A DNA stretch of 64,000 nt from Acidimicrobiia bacterium. Its GTDB lineage: Bacteria; Actinomycetota; Acidimicrobiia; Acidimicrobiales; Acidimicrobilacustridaceae. The stretch covers positions 1 through 64,000 of the forward strand of contig JAFIEP010000099.1 in NCBI GenBank assembly GCA_020832495.1. The letters run 5' to 3'. Made by a program: the position numbers and the translations under genes. Position 1 is the first letter of the stretch; each line of letters opens with the position of its first letter. Shown here one piece after another: positions 1 to 7,940 of the stretch. The notes beneath the pieces were generated by a model. It had not been told where the DNA came from. It worked only from the letters and a program-made list of their open reading frames with translations, and made no database searches.

Positions 1-280
1 CGACACCACCCGCCACGACGACGACACGACGGCTGCGAGCCGCTCGACCAGTTCGTCGCCGGCGGCGGGTGGGCGACGGGAGCGGGCACGGAGGGACGAC
101 GCAGCACCAGCCGCCGCCCCCCCCCCCGGGGGGGGGGCCCGGGGCCCCCCACCCGGGGGGTGGGCGTCGGCTGGTGCTGCGTCGTCCCTCCGTGCCCGCT
201 CCCGGCGCCCACCCGCCGCCGTCGACGAACTGGTCGAGCGGCTCGCAGCCGTCGTGTCGTCGTCGTGGCGGGTGGTGTCG
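1..280. repeat. 280-bp near-perfect palindrome (fold-back) at the window edge
   Basis: Bases 1-113 are the reverse complement of 168-280 with only two mismatches (59/222 and 76/205). The axis lies between 140 and 141. The centre (114-167) is almost pure C and G runs and pairs poorly. The motif cacggagggacga recurs just outside the right arm at about 283-295. No gene could be supported in this stretch. A long hairpin with a homopolymer centre at a sequence end is typical of a fold-back or assembly artefact, but a true terminal palindrome is not excluded. Confidence 0.9.
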
Positions 281-299
281 GACACGGAGGGACGAACGG

Positions 300-1349
300 T
301 CACTGCTGGGCGTCGAGGTAGGCCTCGGTGAACGAGGAGTCGAACATGTTCGACACGTCGGCTTCCTCGGGGATGAGGCCGCTGTCCACCAGGAACGGGT
401 TGATCAGATCGGCCGTGTAGAGCAGCGACGTGGTGTCGTCACCGGGCTGGAAGGCCTCGAGGGCCTCCTCGGCGGTGAACAACGTGGTGCCGTCGGCCAA
501 CTCGCCGTACTCCTCGACCGAGAGTTCGGCCATCTCCGCCATCACCGCGATGGCGGTCTCGGGGTCCTCGTCGATGAAGTCCATGGTGGCGTACCAGGTG
601 TTCACCAGGCCCTGCACGGTGTCGGGGCACTCGTCGATGAGCTCGGGGGTGACCACCAAGTGGTCGGGGATGGTGCCGGGGAAATCGGCCGAGCTGAACA
701 GCACCTTTGAGCCGGGCCGCTCGAGGGCCTGGAGGGTGAAGGGGGCGAACACTCCAACGGCGTCGAACTCGCCCTCGGCGAACGCAGCTGCCGCCGCGTC
801 GGTCAGCACGCCACGGAAGTCGATGTCGTCCTCGGTGAGTCCGACCGTCTCGAGTCCCTGCAGCAGCAGGAAGTGGTCGACCACGCCGGCTTCGGCGGCC
901 ACCGTCTTGCCCTCGAGGTCTTCGATGGTGTTGATGCTCTCGTCGACGATGATGGCGTCGTTGCCGGTGGAGTTGTCGTTCACCACCACGATGACCTGCT
1001 CACTGCCGCTGGCCACGCCCAACATGGTGTCGTTGAGGGTCTGGCTGTTGGCGTCGAGCTGGCCGGCCACCATGGCGTCGAGCGACCCCAGGTAGTCGGC
1101 GAAGAATGTGAGATCGACGTCCACGCCGTTGGCCTCGAACAGGCCCTGGTCCTCGGCCACGGCCCAGGGGAACCAGCCGGGCCAGGCGCTGTAGCCCAGC
1201 CGCACGGAGCAGTCGTCGCCGCTGGCGGCGGCTTCGCCGTTGTCGCCGGGGGGAGCGTCGTCGCCGCCTCCGTCGTCGCTGCCGCAGGCGCTGGCCAAGA
1301 GCGCTGCGGCGAACAACAGGGCGACCGGTCGTCGTCGGGATCTGGTCAT
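300..1349 (-). CDS. ABC transporter solute-binding lipoprotein (NMT1/SsuA/TauA type)
   Basis: Predicted extracytoplasmic binding protein of an ABC importer, 349 aa. The N-terminus is basic, then hydrophobic, and ends in a lipobox-like ASAC, followed by an acidic/Gly linker. The mature part starts with VRLGYSAWPGWFPWAVAEDQ and has the layout of the NMT1/THI5 and sulfonate/taurine-type binding fold (about 310 residues). The start was set at the ATG preceded by GAGGAG; a longer frame reaches 1496 but lacks a signal sequence. The permease and ATPase genes expected downstream are absent because the palindrome at 1-280 follows directly. Binding proteins of this class commonly accompany urea-carboxylase/DUF1989 clusters, so guanidine, urea or a related nitrogen compound is the inferred ligand. 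Confidence 0.85.
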   Translation of the reverse strand: MTRSRRRPVALLFAAALLASACGSDDGGGDDAPPGDNGEAAASGDDCSVRLGYSAWPGWFPWAVAEDQGLFEANGVDVDLTFFADYLGSLDAMVAGQLDANSQTLNDTMLGVASGSEQVIVVVNDNSTGNDAIIVDESINTIEDLEGKTVAAEAGVVDHFLLLQGLETVGLTEDDIDFRGVLTDAAAAAFAEGEFDAVGVFAPFTLQALERPGSKVLFSSADFPGTIPDHLVVTPELIDECPDTVQGLVNTWYATMDFIDEDPETAIAVMAEMAELSVEEYGELADGTTLFTAEEALEAFQPGDDTTSLLYTADLINPFLVDSGLIPEEADVSNMFDSSFTEAYLDAQQ

Positions 1350-1434
1350 GGGGCTCTCCTCGGCATCGCCACGACCGTGTGCACACGCTGGTGCGCTGAC
1401 ACTGAGGTCGGGGCGACTGCGGGGTTGGAACGGT

Positions 1435-1450
1435 GACGTGGGCTCACGTC
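1435..1450. repeat. 16-bp inverted repeat upstream of the binding-protein gene
   Basis: GACGTG and CACGTC are separated by GGCT. It lies 85-100 nt upstream of the binding-protein start and could be an operator half or a leader hairpin. There is no independent support. Confidence 0.35.
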
Positions 1451-1481
1451 CGGACACCGCGAACGTACGGGTCCGGCGTTC

Positions 1482-1502
1482 CGGTCGAATGTCCATCGAA
1501 AT
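1482..1502 (-). promoter_or_regulatory. Candidate second TetR operator (partial match)
   Basis: Read on the minus strand, this 21-mer shares 14 of 21 bases with the palindrome at 2396-2416, including the AT-rich octamer ATTTCGAT and the TCGA of the other half. It sits in the gap between the TetR gene and the binding-protein gene. If real, it would place the transporter in the same regulon. Confidence 0.45.
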
Positions 1503-1535
1503 AAGGGGACGTGACCGATTGCTGACGTGAACCTG

Positions 1536-2291
1536 TCAGTCCGCGGTGGCGTCGATGGTGTCGGCCTCCACCGCTCGGCGCTCGATGGAGGCCAGGCGGC
1601 GCCGCTCGCGCAGCAGCGAGGACAGGGCGAAGTTGGCCATGGTGCGAGCGATCTCGTCGGGTGCGTAGGGGCCGTCGGTGCCCTGCCGGCCGCGCAGGCG
1701 CCGGTCGCCAACGGGGCGATACCAGTTCTGCACCCCTTCGTTGTTGGCCAGCAGGGTGAGAGCCGTGAGACGCGGGTCGACCTCGCGGAACTCGTCGGCG
1801 GCCACGCCCTCGGCCACCAACTGCTCCACGCCGTCGTTGAGGGCCTGCCGCTCGGTCCAGTACTCGGCGAACGTGTCGGGGTCCTGCGCCGAGATGCGGT
1901 GGATCTCGTTGATGTCGTAGGGGAAGTCGCACAACGTGCGGGTGTCGAAGCGGATCAACCGGTAGAGGCGGAGGGCAGCCGGACCCCCTTCGGCGTTCAC
2001 CCGGGCCAGGTAGGCCAGCGGCACCCGGTTCACCGTGGTGACGATCTCGCGCAGGATCTGTTCCTTGTTGGCGAAGTAGTAGTAGATCGACGACTGCTGC
2101 AGGCCGGCGCCCTCGGCGATGTCGCTCATGCGGGTGGCGGACACCCCGTGGCGAGCGAACAGGTGGCTGGCCGCCGCCACGATCTCCTCGCGTGGTTCGC
2201 GCATCGATGCTCGGGGAGTGGCACGGGGCCGCCCGGCACCGGGTGCTCGGCGGCGTCCCTTCGCCGCTGGTGCTCTCCGGGGGTCGGCCAC
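1536..2291 (-). CDS. TetR-family transcriptional regulator
   Basis: 251-aa one-component repressor. The DNA-binding HTH lies at residues about 30-80 (EEIVAAASHLFARHGVSATR, then MSDIAEGAG and SIYYYFANKEQIL, the classical TetR recognition helix). A long all-helical ligand domain follows. The Arg/Ala/Pro-rich first 28 residues are an extension. The GTG start has TAGCGT six bases upstream and no Shine-Dalgarno, so it is read as leaderless. The gene is divergent from the DUF1989/carboxylase operon and lies between it and the solute-binding gene. This makes it the likely local regulator of nitrogen-compound uptake and breakdown; the ligand is unknown. Confidence 0.9.
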   Translation of the reverse strand: MADPRRAPAAKGRRRAPGAGRPRATPRASMREPREEIVAAASHLFARHGVSATRMSDIAEGAGLQQSSIYYYFANKEQILREIVTTVNRVPLAYLARVNAEGGPAALRLYRLIRFDTRTLCDFPYDINEIHRISAQDPDTFAEYWTERQALNDGVEQLVAEGVAADEFREVDPRLTALTLLANNEGVQNWYRPVGDRRLRGRQGTDGPYAPDEIARTMANFALSSLLRERRRLASIERRAVEADTIDATAD

Positions 2292-2297
2292 CGCGTC

Positions 2298-2303
2298 ACG
2301 CTA
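2298..2303 (-). promoter_or_regulatory. -10 element of leaderless TetR promoter
   Basis: TAGCGT on the minus strand, 6 nt before the GTG start at 2291. Confidence 0.55.
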
Positions 2304-2395
2304 CCGGAGGGTCCGCGGCTCGGACTGTGAACGCTGTGTCAACGGCGGACCCACGTCTTGACGGAACGGGCAGGCGCACCGCATGGTTGGGTGGT

Positions 2396-2416
2396 ATTTC
2401 GATAGCAAGTCGAAAT
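2396..2416. promoter_or_regulatory. Candidate TetR operator: 7-7-7 palindrome
   Basis: ATTTCGA, a 7-nt spacer (TAGCAAG), then TCGAAAT: a perfect 7-bp inverted repeat. It is strikingly AT-rich for this genome and lies between the divergent TetR and DUF1989 genes, 64 nt before the latter. Length and symmetry fit a TetR dimer site. A related site lies at 1482-1502. No guanidine riboswitch core (CTAGGGTTCCG) was found in this leader. Confidence 0.65.
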
Positions 2417-2480
2417 TCCGCTCTGCTGGTGGTCGGAGACGTCCACCGACCCAACCTCGCCAGTCCTGCATCGGAACCCC

Positions 2481-3413
2481 ATGGCACAACCTGACGACCC
2501 GTCCTCGCCCAGTCCCTCAGCCGGCACAGCGCCCGAAGGCGCTCTCCCGGAAACCGCTGTCCCCGACACCTCGACCCCCGAGGCGGCCCGGGCCCACGCC
2601 CGCGCCCAGGCGGCGGCCGCGTCGGCGGCTTGGGTGGTACCGGCCACCGACGCCGGTGACCTCCCCGACGGGGTCGACGCCGCGCAGGTGGTGTGGGACG
2701 AAACCCTGCCGCCGGGGGCGTACACCACGCGTCGGATCGGCCGGGGCACGCACCTGCACCTCACCGACCGGGCAGGCGACGCCTCCGTGGCGCTCGTCGT
2801 GCACAGCGCCGCCAACCCCGCCGAACGCCTCAACGTGGCCGACACCCTCAAGGTCCAGTGGAACGCCTACCTCACCGAGGGGATGCTGCTGCTGTCGGCC
2901 ATGGGGCGGGTGCTGGCCACCGTGGTGAGCGACACCAGCGGTCACCACGACCTGTTGTGTGGTCTGTCCACCGCCGCTGGCAACGACGCCATCTTCGGCG
3001 ACGGTACGCCGTGGGGGCCGTGTCCCAGCGCCGAGGACCGCCTGGCGGTGGCCCTCGCCCGATGGGGTCTCGATCGGCGCGACCTGACGGCCAACGTCAA
3101 CCTGTTCACCGTCGCCCGGGTGGGATCCGACGGCTCGCTGCAGCTCGATCCCGACAGCGTGCGTCCCGGGGCGCACATCTGCCTGCGGGCCGAGATGGAC
3201 CTGCTGGTCAGCCTGGCCCACACGTCGCATCCCCTTGCTGGACCGTCGCAGTACCCGTCAGGAGAGGTGCGGGTGCTGGCCTGGTCGGGGGCACCGGCCG
3301 CGGCCGACGATCCCTGGCGGAGCGTCAGCCCCGAAGCCGAGCGGGCCTTCGCCAACACCGACGACTACCTGGCTGCGGCCGGGGTGACGACCGCCTCGGG
3401 AGCCCCACGATGA
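2481..3413 (+). CDS. DUF1989 protein, urea-carboxylase-associated protein 1 / carboxyguanidine deiminase subunit
   Basis: 310 aa. An N-terminal Pro/Ala-rich extension of about 70 residues precedes a DUF1989 core (residues about 75-300) with the family motifs RIGRGTHLHLTD, QWNAYLTEGMLL and SDTSGHHDLLCG; the His/Cys residues of the last are probable metal ligands. Proteins formerly called urea-carboxylase-associated 1 and 2 have been shown to form carboxyguanidine deiminase, which converts carboxyguanidine to allophanate and ammonia. This is the first gene of a tight operon with the second subunit, the carboxylase and allophanate hydrolase. The ribosome site is weak (GGAA). The family call is firm; the guanidine role is inferred from context. 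Confidence 0.85.
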   Translation: MAQPDDPSSPSPSAGTAPEGALPETAVPDTSTPEAARAHARAQAAAASAAWVVPATDAGDLPDGVDAAQVVWDETLPPGAYTTRRIGRGTHLHLTDRAGDASVALVVHSAANPAERLNVADTLKVQWNAYLTEGMLLLSAMGRVLATVVSDTSGHHDLLCGLSTAAGNDAIFGDGTPWGPCPSAEDRLAVALARWGLDRRDLTANVNLFTVARVGSDGSLQLDPDSVRPGAHICLRAEMDLLVSLAHTSHPLAGPSQYPSGEVRVLAWSGAPAAADDPWRSVSPEAERAFANTDDYLAAAGVTTASGAPR

Positions 3414-3487
3414 CGACGCACCGGGGTGCCGACGACGACCTGGCCGCCGCCGGAGTGGCGGCGTCGAGCGCCGGAGGACGGCCATGA
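3410..3487 (+). CDS. Possible 25-codon ORF bridging two DUF1989 genes
   Basis: An ATG overlaps the stop of the upstream DUF1989 gene (ATGA at 3410-3413). The 25-aa frame closes on the ATGA at the start of the next gene (3484-3487). It exactly fills the spacer, which suggests translational coupling by ribosome passage rather than a functional peptide (MTTHRGADDDLAAAG...). The downstream gene also has its own GGAGG. Confidence 0.25.
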   Translation: MTTHRGADDDLAAAGVAASSAGGRP

Positions 3488-4149
3488 ACCGCGTCGATCC
3501 GACCGATCACCCGACGGTGGCGACCGCCGTGGCCGTGCCCGGCGAGGTGGCGGTCGACGAGGTGGTGCCGGCGCTCGCCTCGTGGTCGACGGTGGTGCCC
3601 GCCGGCGAGACGCTGCGCATGGTCGATCTCCACGGCAATCAGGCGGTGGACTGTCTGCTGTACGCGGCGCACGACACCACCGAGCGCTACAGCGCCCAGG
3701 CCACGGTGGTGGCGCAGCGCAACGTGTACCTCACCACCGGCTCGCCGTTGGTGTCGAACGCCGGCCGCAGCCTCATGCACATCACCGACGACACCTGCGG
3801 CCGTCACGACACCATCGCCGGAGCGTGCTCGCGAGAGTCGAACACGCTGCGCTACGGCCACCACACGATCCACCAGCACGCCTGTCTCGACAACTTCCTC
3901 CACGACCACGCCCAGCGAGGGATGACCGCCAGGGACATGGCGTCGAACATCAACTGGTTCATGAACGTGCCGGTGGAGCCCGACGGCAGCCTGGGCATCG
4001 TCGACGGGTTGTCGGCTCCGGGCAAGTACGTCGACCTGCGTGCCGACGTCGACACCCTCGTCGTGGTGTCGAACTGCCCGCAGGTCAACAACCCCTGCAA
4101 CGCCTTCGATCCGACGCCGGTGCGCATGATCCGCTTCGTCGCTCGATGA
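3484..4149 (+). CDS. DUF1989 protein, urea-carboxylase-associated protein 2 / carboxyguanidine deiminase subunit
   Basis: 221 aa and almost entirely DUF1989 domain. Motifs seen are DLHGNQAVDCLLY, AQRNVYLTTGSPL, TDDTCGRHDTIAGACS (Cys/His, likely zinc ligands), ASNINWFMNVPV and VVSNCPQVNNPCNAF near the C-terminus. It pairs with the preceding gene as the second subunit of the presumed carboxyguanidine deiminase. The start ATG has a good GGAGG. Its stop overlaps the carboxylase start by 4 bp (ATGA), showing coupled translation. Confidence 0.88.
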   Translation: MNRVDPTDHPTVATAVAVPGEVAVDEVVPALASWSTVVPAGETLRMVDLHGNQAVDCLLYAAHDTTERYSAQATVVAQRNVYLTTGSPLVSNAGRSLMHITDDTCGRHDTIAGACSRESNTLRYGHHTIHQHACLDNFLHDHAQRGMTARDMASNINWFMNVPVEPDGSLGIVDGLSAPGKYVDLRADVDTLVVVSNCPQVNNPCNAFDPTPVRMIRFVAR

Positions 4150-7100
4150 GCGACCCGGCTCGCCTTTCCACCACCGACCCGGCCAGCGCCTTCGGGCGAG
4201 TGTTGGTGGCCAACCGCGGTGAGATCGCCGTGCGCGTCCTGCGCACCCTGCGCCGGCTGGGGATCGGCGGGGTGGCCGTCTACTCCGACGCCGACGCCGG
4301 TGCGGCACACGTGCGGATGGCCGACGCCGCCGTGCACCTCGGACCGGCACCGGCGACCGACAGCTACCTACGCATCGACGCCGTGGTGGCCGCCGCGCTC
4401 GAGACCGGCGCTGAGGCCGTGCACCCCGGCTACGGGTTCCTGTCCGAACAGCCGGCCTTCGCCCGCGCGGTGGAGGAGGCCGGGCTGGTGTTCCTGGGCC
4501 CGACCCCCGAACAGTTGGCCACTTTCGGGGACAAGCTGCGGGCGCGAGCGGCCGCCGAGGCCGCCGGCGTCCCGTTGCTGGCCGGCACGGATCTGCTGCA
4601 CTCCGTCGACGAGGCGGTGGCCGCCGCCGACGACCTGGGCTACCCGGTGATGCTGAAGGCGTCGGCCGGCGGTGGTGGGATCGGCATGGCCCGCTGCGAC
4701 GACCCCGCCGCGCTGAGGGCGGCGTGGGAACAGGTGCGCCACACCGCCGAAGCCAGCTTCGGGTCGGTGGACGCCTACCTCGAGCGGGCCGTCACCGAGG
4801 CCCGCCACGTGGAGGTGCAGGTGGTGGGCGACGGTGCCGGCGGGGTGGTGGTGCTCGGCGACCGGGACTGCTCGGCGCAGCGCCGTAACCAGAAGGTGCT
4901 CGAGGAAGCGCCTGCCCCCAACTTGGCAGCGGCGCTGCGCGACCAACTGCACACCGCTGCCCGCGACCTGGCCGCCTCGGTGCACTACCGCTCGGCGGGC
5001 ACGGTCGAGTTCGTGGTCGACGCCGAGCGATCCCAGGCCGCCTTCCTCGAGGTGAACGCCCGCCTGCAGGTGGAGCACCCCGTGACCGAGGCCGTCTACG
5101 GAGTGGACCTCGTCGAGTGGATGGTGCGCATCGGCGCCGGGGACACCTCGCTGGTGACAGGCCCGCCGCCCCCGCCGTCCGGCCACGCCGTCGAGGTGCG
5201 GGTCTACGCCGAGGACCCTGCCCACGACCATCGCCCCAGCGCCGGGCGACTCACCGAGGTCTGCGTGCCCCCGGTGGCGAGCGACGACCAGCCGGCGACC
5301 GTCGATGCGAACTCGGATCGCACCTCGCTGCGGTGGGACGGCTGGGTGCGCACCGGTACCGAGGTCACCCCCTACTACGACCCGCTGCTCGGCAAGCTGG
5401 TGGCCCACGGACCCGACCGGACCGCGGCGCTCGACCAGTTGGCCGGTGGCCTCGACGAACTGCGACTGGCCGGCATCGAGACCAACGTCGACCTGCTGCG
5501 TGCCCTGGTGGCCGACGAACAAACGCGCGCCGGACAGCTCCGGACCCATTCGCTGGCGTCGCTGGCGGTGGCGCGTCCGGTCCTCGACGTGCTCGACCCC
5601 GGCGCCTTCACCACCGTGCAGGACCACCCTGGCCGCCTCGGTGTGTGGTCGGTGGGGGTGCCACCGAGCGGGCCGATGGATCCGCTGTCGTTTCGTCTGG
5701 CCAACCGGGTGGTGGGCAACCCCGCCGACGCGGCGGCCCTCGAGTGCACGGCCGTGGGGCCGACGCTGCGCTTCGCCGTGGCCACCGTGGTGTGCGTGGC
5801 CGGCGCCGACTGTGGCGCCACCCTCGACGATGCACCGGTGCCGCAATGGGCGCCGATCGACGTGCCCGCCGGCGCCACCCTGCGGCTGGGCACCGTGCGC
5901 GGGCCGGGGGTGCGCACCTACGTGGCCGTGCGTGGCGGCATCGACGTGCCGCGCTATCTGGGGAGTCGCAGCACCTTCACCCTCGGCGGGTTCGGTGGCC
6001 ACGCCGGGCGGGCGCTGCGAGCGGGCGATGCCCTGCGCCTGGCCGACGACGCTGCCGCCGTGGCCGACCCGGCGCCGCTGGCCGCCGAGGCCGTGCCCGA
6101 GCTGACCTCGCAGTGGCAGGTGGGAGTCACCGTCGGTCCGCACGCCGCCCCCGACTACTTCACCGACGACGACCTGGCCATGCTGTTCGCCACTGCGTGG
6201 GAGGTGCACCACAACTCGGCGCGCACCGGGGTGCGCCTGCGCGGACCGCGACCCCGCTGGGCGCGTCCCGACGGCGGCGAGGCCGGGTTGCACCCCTCCA
6301 ACATCAACGACACCCCCTACGCCGTGGGGGCGGTGGACTTCACCGGCGACATGCCCATCCTGTTGGGCCCCGACGGACCCAGCCTGGGCGGCTTCGTCTG
6401 CCCGGCCACCACCGTCACCGCCGAACTGTGGAAGCTCGGACAGTTGGCGCCGTCGGACACCGTGCGCTTCGTGCCACTCGACCCGGCCGAGGCCACTGCG
6501 CTCGAGGACTCGCTGGAACAGACCGTGGCCACCCTCGGCCACGCCGGTCCGGTGCTGGCAACGTCGCCGTCGGCACCGTCGGCACCGTCGGCACCGTCGG
6601 CGGGCCGCCGAACCACCGCGACCGACACCACCACCGCCGCCACCGGCGTCACGACCGGCGCCACCACCGGCACCCCGGCGGTGCTGGCCCGCCGCCAGGG
6701 AGGCCCCGACGCCCCCGACGCCGTCTACCGGCGCGGAGGCGACCGCAACCTGCTCGTCGAGTACGGCCCCGACGTGTTGGACCTCGACCTGCGGTTGCGG
6801 GTCCACGCCCTGCACCAGTGGCTCAGCGATGCTGCTCTGCCGGGTGTGGTGGATCTCACCCCCGGCATCCGCAGCCTCCAGGTGCACTTCGACAGCCGAC
6901 GCACCACGCTCGACCGGGTGCTGGACGTGTTGGTGGACGCCGAGGACGAGTTGCCGGCGGTGGCCGACGTGGAGGTGCCCTCGCGCATCGTGCACCTGCC
7001 GCTGTCGTGGGACGACCCGGCCACGATCGAGGCCACCCGCCGCTACGAGTCGACGGTGCGTGCTGATGCCCCGTGGTGCCCGCACAACCTCGAGTTCATC

Positions 7101-7940
7101 CGGCGTAGCAACGGTTTGGCCTCGGTGGACGACGTGTGGCGCATCGTGTTCGACGCCAGCTACCTGGTGCTGGGTCTCGGTGACGTCTATCTCGGGGCCC
7201 CGGTGGCCACCCCCGTCGACCCACGACACCGGCTGGTCACCACCAAGTACAACCCGGCCCGCACCTGGACCCCCGAGAACGCCGTGGGCATCGGCGGTGC
7301 CTATCTGTGCATCTACGGGATGGAAGGTCCCGGGGGCTACCAGTTCGTGGGCCGCACCGTGCCGGTGTGGCGCACCTGGCCCACCGACGACGAACGCTCC
7401 CAGGATCCACCGTGGTTGCTGCGGTGGTTCGACCAACTGCGGTTCCACCCGGTCAGCCACGAGGAACTCGGCGACCTGCGTCGTGACGTGCGCTCGGGCC
7501 AGGCCGAGCTGACCTGGGAGCCGACCACCTTCTCCCGCGCCGCACACCAGGCGTTTCTCGACGACATCGCCGATGAGGCGGCGGAGGCCAGGGCCCGTCA
7601 GCAGGCCGCCTTTGCCGTGGAACGGGCGGCGTGGGAGTCGTCGGGCGAGTTCGAACGGGCCGATGCAGCGGCCGACGCGCTCGGACCGGCCGAGACCACA
7701 GCCGAGGTGGTCGTGCCCGAGGGCGGCACCCGGGTGGATGCGCCCATGGGGGCGAGTGTGTGGCAGGTTGCCGTCCAGCCGGGCGACGACGTCGACGAAG
7801 GTGACGTGGTGGCGGTCCTCGAAGCCATGAAGATGGAGACGGTGGTGCGGTCCCCGGTGGGTGGCACGGTCGAGACCGTGCACTGCACGCCGGGCACGGT
7901 GGTCACCGCCGGCAGCCCCCTGGTGGTGGTGGTGCCGTGA
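4146..7940 (+). CDS. Biotin-dependent guanidine/urea carboxylase
   Basis: 1264 aa. Order of domains: biotin carboxylase (about 16-460; VLVANRGEIAVRVL, glycine-rich ATP loop at 172-181, EHPVTEAVYG), a KipA/AHS2 carboxyltransferase domain (about 480-800; DPGAFTTVQDHPGRLG, GVPPSGPMDPLSFRLANR), a repetitive Ser/Ala/Pro/Thr linker (about 805-850), a KipI/AHS1 domain (about 860-1110; VTTKYNPARTWTPENAVGIG) and a C-terminal biotinyl domain with EAMKM (biotin-Lys about 1229). It carboxylates guanidine or urea with ATP and bicarbonate. The two DUF1989 neighbours favour guanidine. It starts by ATGA overlap with the gene before, and GTGA overlap links it to allophanate hydrolase. There is no fused amidase domain as in yeast DUR1,2. 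Confidence 0.93.
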   Translation: MSDPARLSTTDPASAFGRVLVANRGEIAVRVLRTLRRLGIGGVAVYSDADAGAAHVRMADAAVHLGPAPATDSYLRIDAVVAAALETGAEAVHPGYGFLSEQPAFARAVEEAGLVFLGPTPEQLATFGDKLRARAAAEAAGVPLLAGTDLLHSVDEAVAAADDLGYPVMLKASAGGGGIGMARCDDPAALRAAWEQVRHTAEASFGSVDAYLERAVTEARHVEVQVVGDGAGGVVVLGDRDCSAQRRNQKVLEEAPAPNLAAALRDQLHTAARDLAASVHYRSAGTVEFVVDAERSQAAFLEVNARLQVEHPVTEAVYGVDLVEWMVRIGAGDTSLVTGPPPPPSGHAVEVRVYAEDPAHDHRPSAGRLTEVCVPPVASDDQPATVDANSDRTSLRWDGWVRTGTEVTPYYDPLLGKLVAHGPDRTAALDQLAGGLDELRLAGIETNVDLLRALVADEQTRAGQLRTHSLASLAVARPVLDVLDPGAFTTVQDHPGRLGVWSVGVPPSGPMDPLSFRLANRVVGNPADAAALECTAVGPTLRFAVATVVCVAGADCGATLDDAPVPQWAPIDVPAGATLRLGTVRGPGVRTYVAVRGGIDVPRYLGSRSTFTLGGFGGHAGRALRAGDALRLADDAAAVADPAPLAAEAVPELTSQWQVGVTVGPHAAPDYFTDDDLAMLFATAWEVHHNSARTGVRLRGPRPRWARPDGGEAGLHPSNINDTPYAVGAVDFTGDMPILLGPDGPSLGGFVCPATTVTAELWKLGQLAPSDTVRFVPLDPAEATALEDSLEQTVATLGHAGPVLATSPSAPSAPSAPSAGRRTTATDTTTAATGVTTGATTGTPAVLARRQGGPDAPDAVYRRGGDRNLLVEYGPDVLDLDLRLRVHALHQWLSDAALPGVVDLTPGIRSLQVHFDSRRTTLDRVLDVLVDAEDELPAVADVEVPSRIVHLPLSWDDPATIEATRRYESTVRADAPWCPHNLEFIRRSNGLASVDDVWRIVFDASYLVLGLGDVYLGAPVATPVDPRHRLVTTKYNPARTWTPENAVGIGGAYLCIYGMEGPGGYQFVGRTVPVWRTWPTDDERSQDPPWLLRWFDQLRFHPVSHEELGDLRRDVRSGQAELTWEPTTFSRAAHQAFLDDIADEAAEARARQQAAFAVERAAWESSGEFERADAAADALGPAETTAEVVVPEGGTRVDAPMGASVWQVAVQPGDDVDEGDVVAVLEAMKMETVVRSPVGGTVETVHCTPGTVVTAGSPLVVVVP
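6567..6602 (+). repeat. Four 9-bp tandem repeats in the carboxylase linker
   Basis: The unit ccgtcggca is repeated four times (last copy ends in g) and encodes a Ser-Ala-Pro run between the two carboxyltransferase domains. It lies in a probable flexible linker, where copy number could vary without harm. Confidence 0.85.

Noticed and set aside
69-710. Long plus-strand ORF through the palindrome
   Set aside because: Starts in the Pro/Gly-coding poly-C/G core of the fold-back and is antisense to the binding-protein gene; no domain and no ribosome site.
2431-2451. Hairpin GGTCGG...CCGACC before the first DUF1989 gene
   Set aside because: Only 6 bp with a 9-nt loop in very GC-rich DNA; likely chance.
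2292-2480. Guanidine-I (ykkC) riboswitch expected before the DUF1989 operon
   Set aside because: The conserved CTAGGGTTCCG-type core and paired GGG/CCC arms were not found on either strand; a TetR-type palindrome was found instead.
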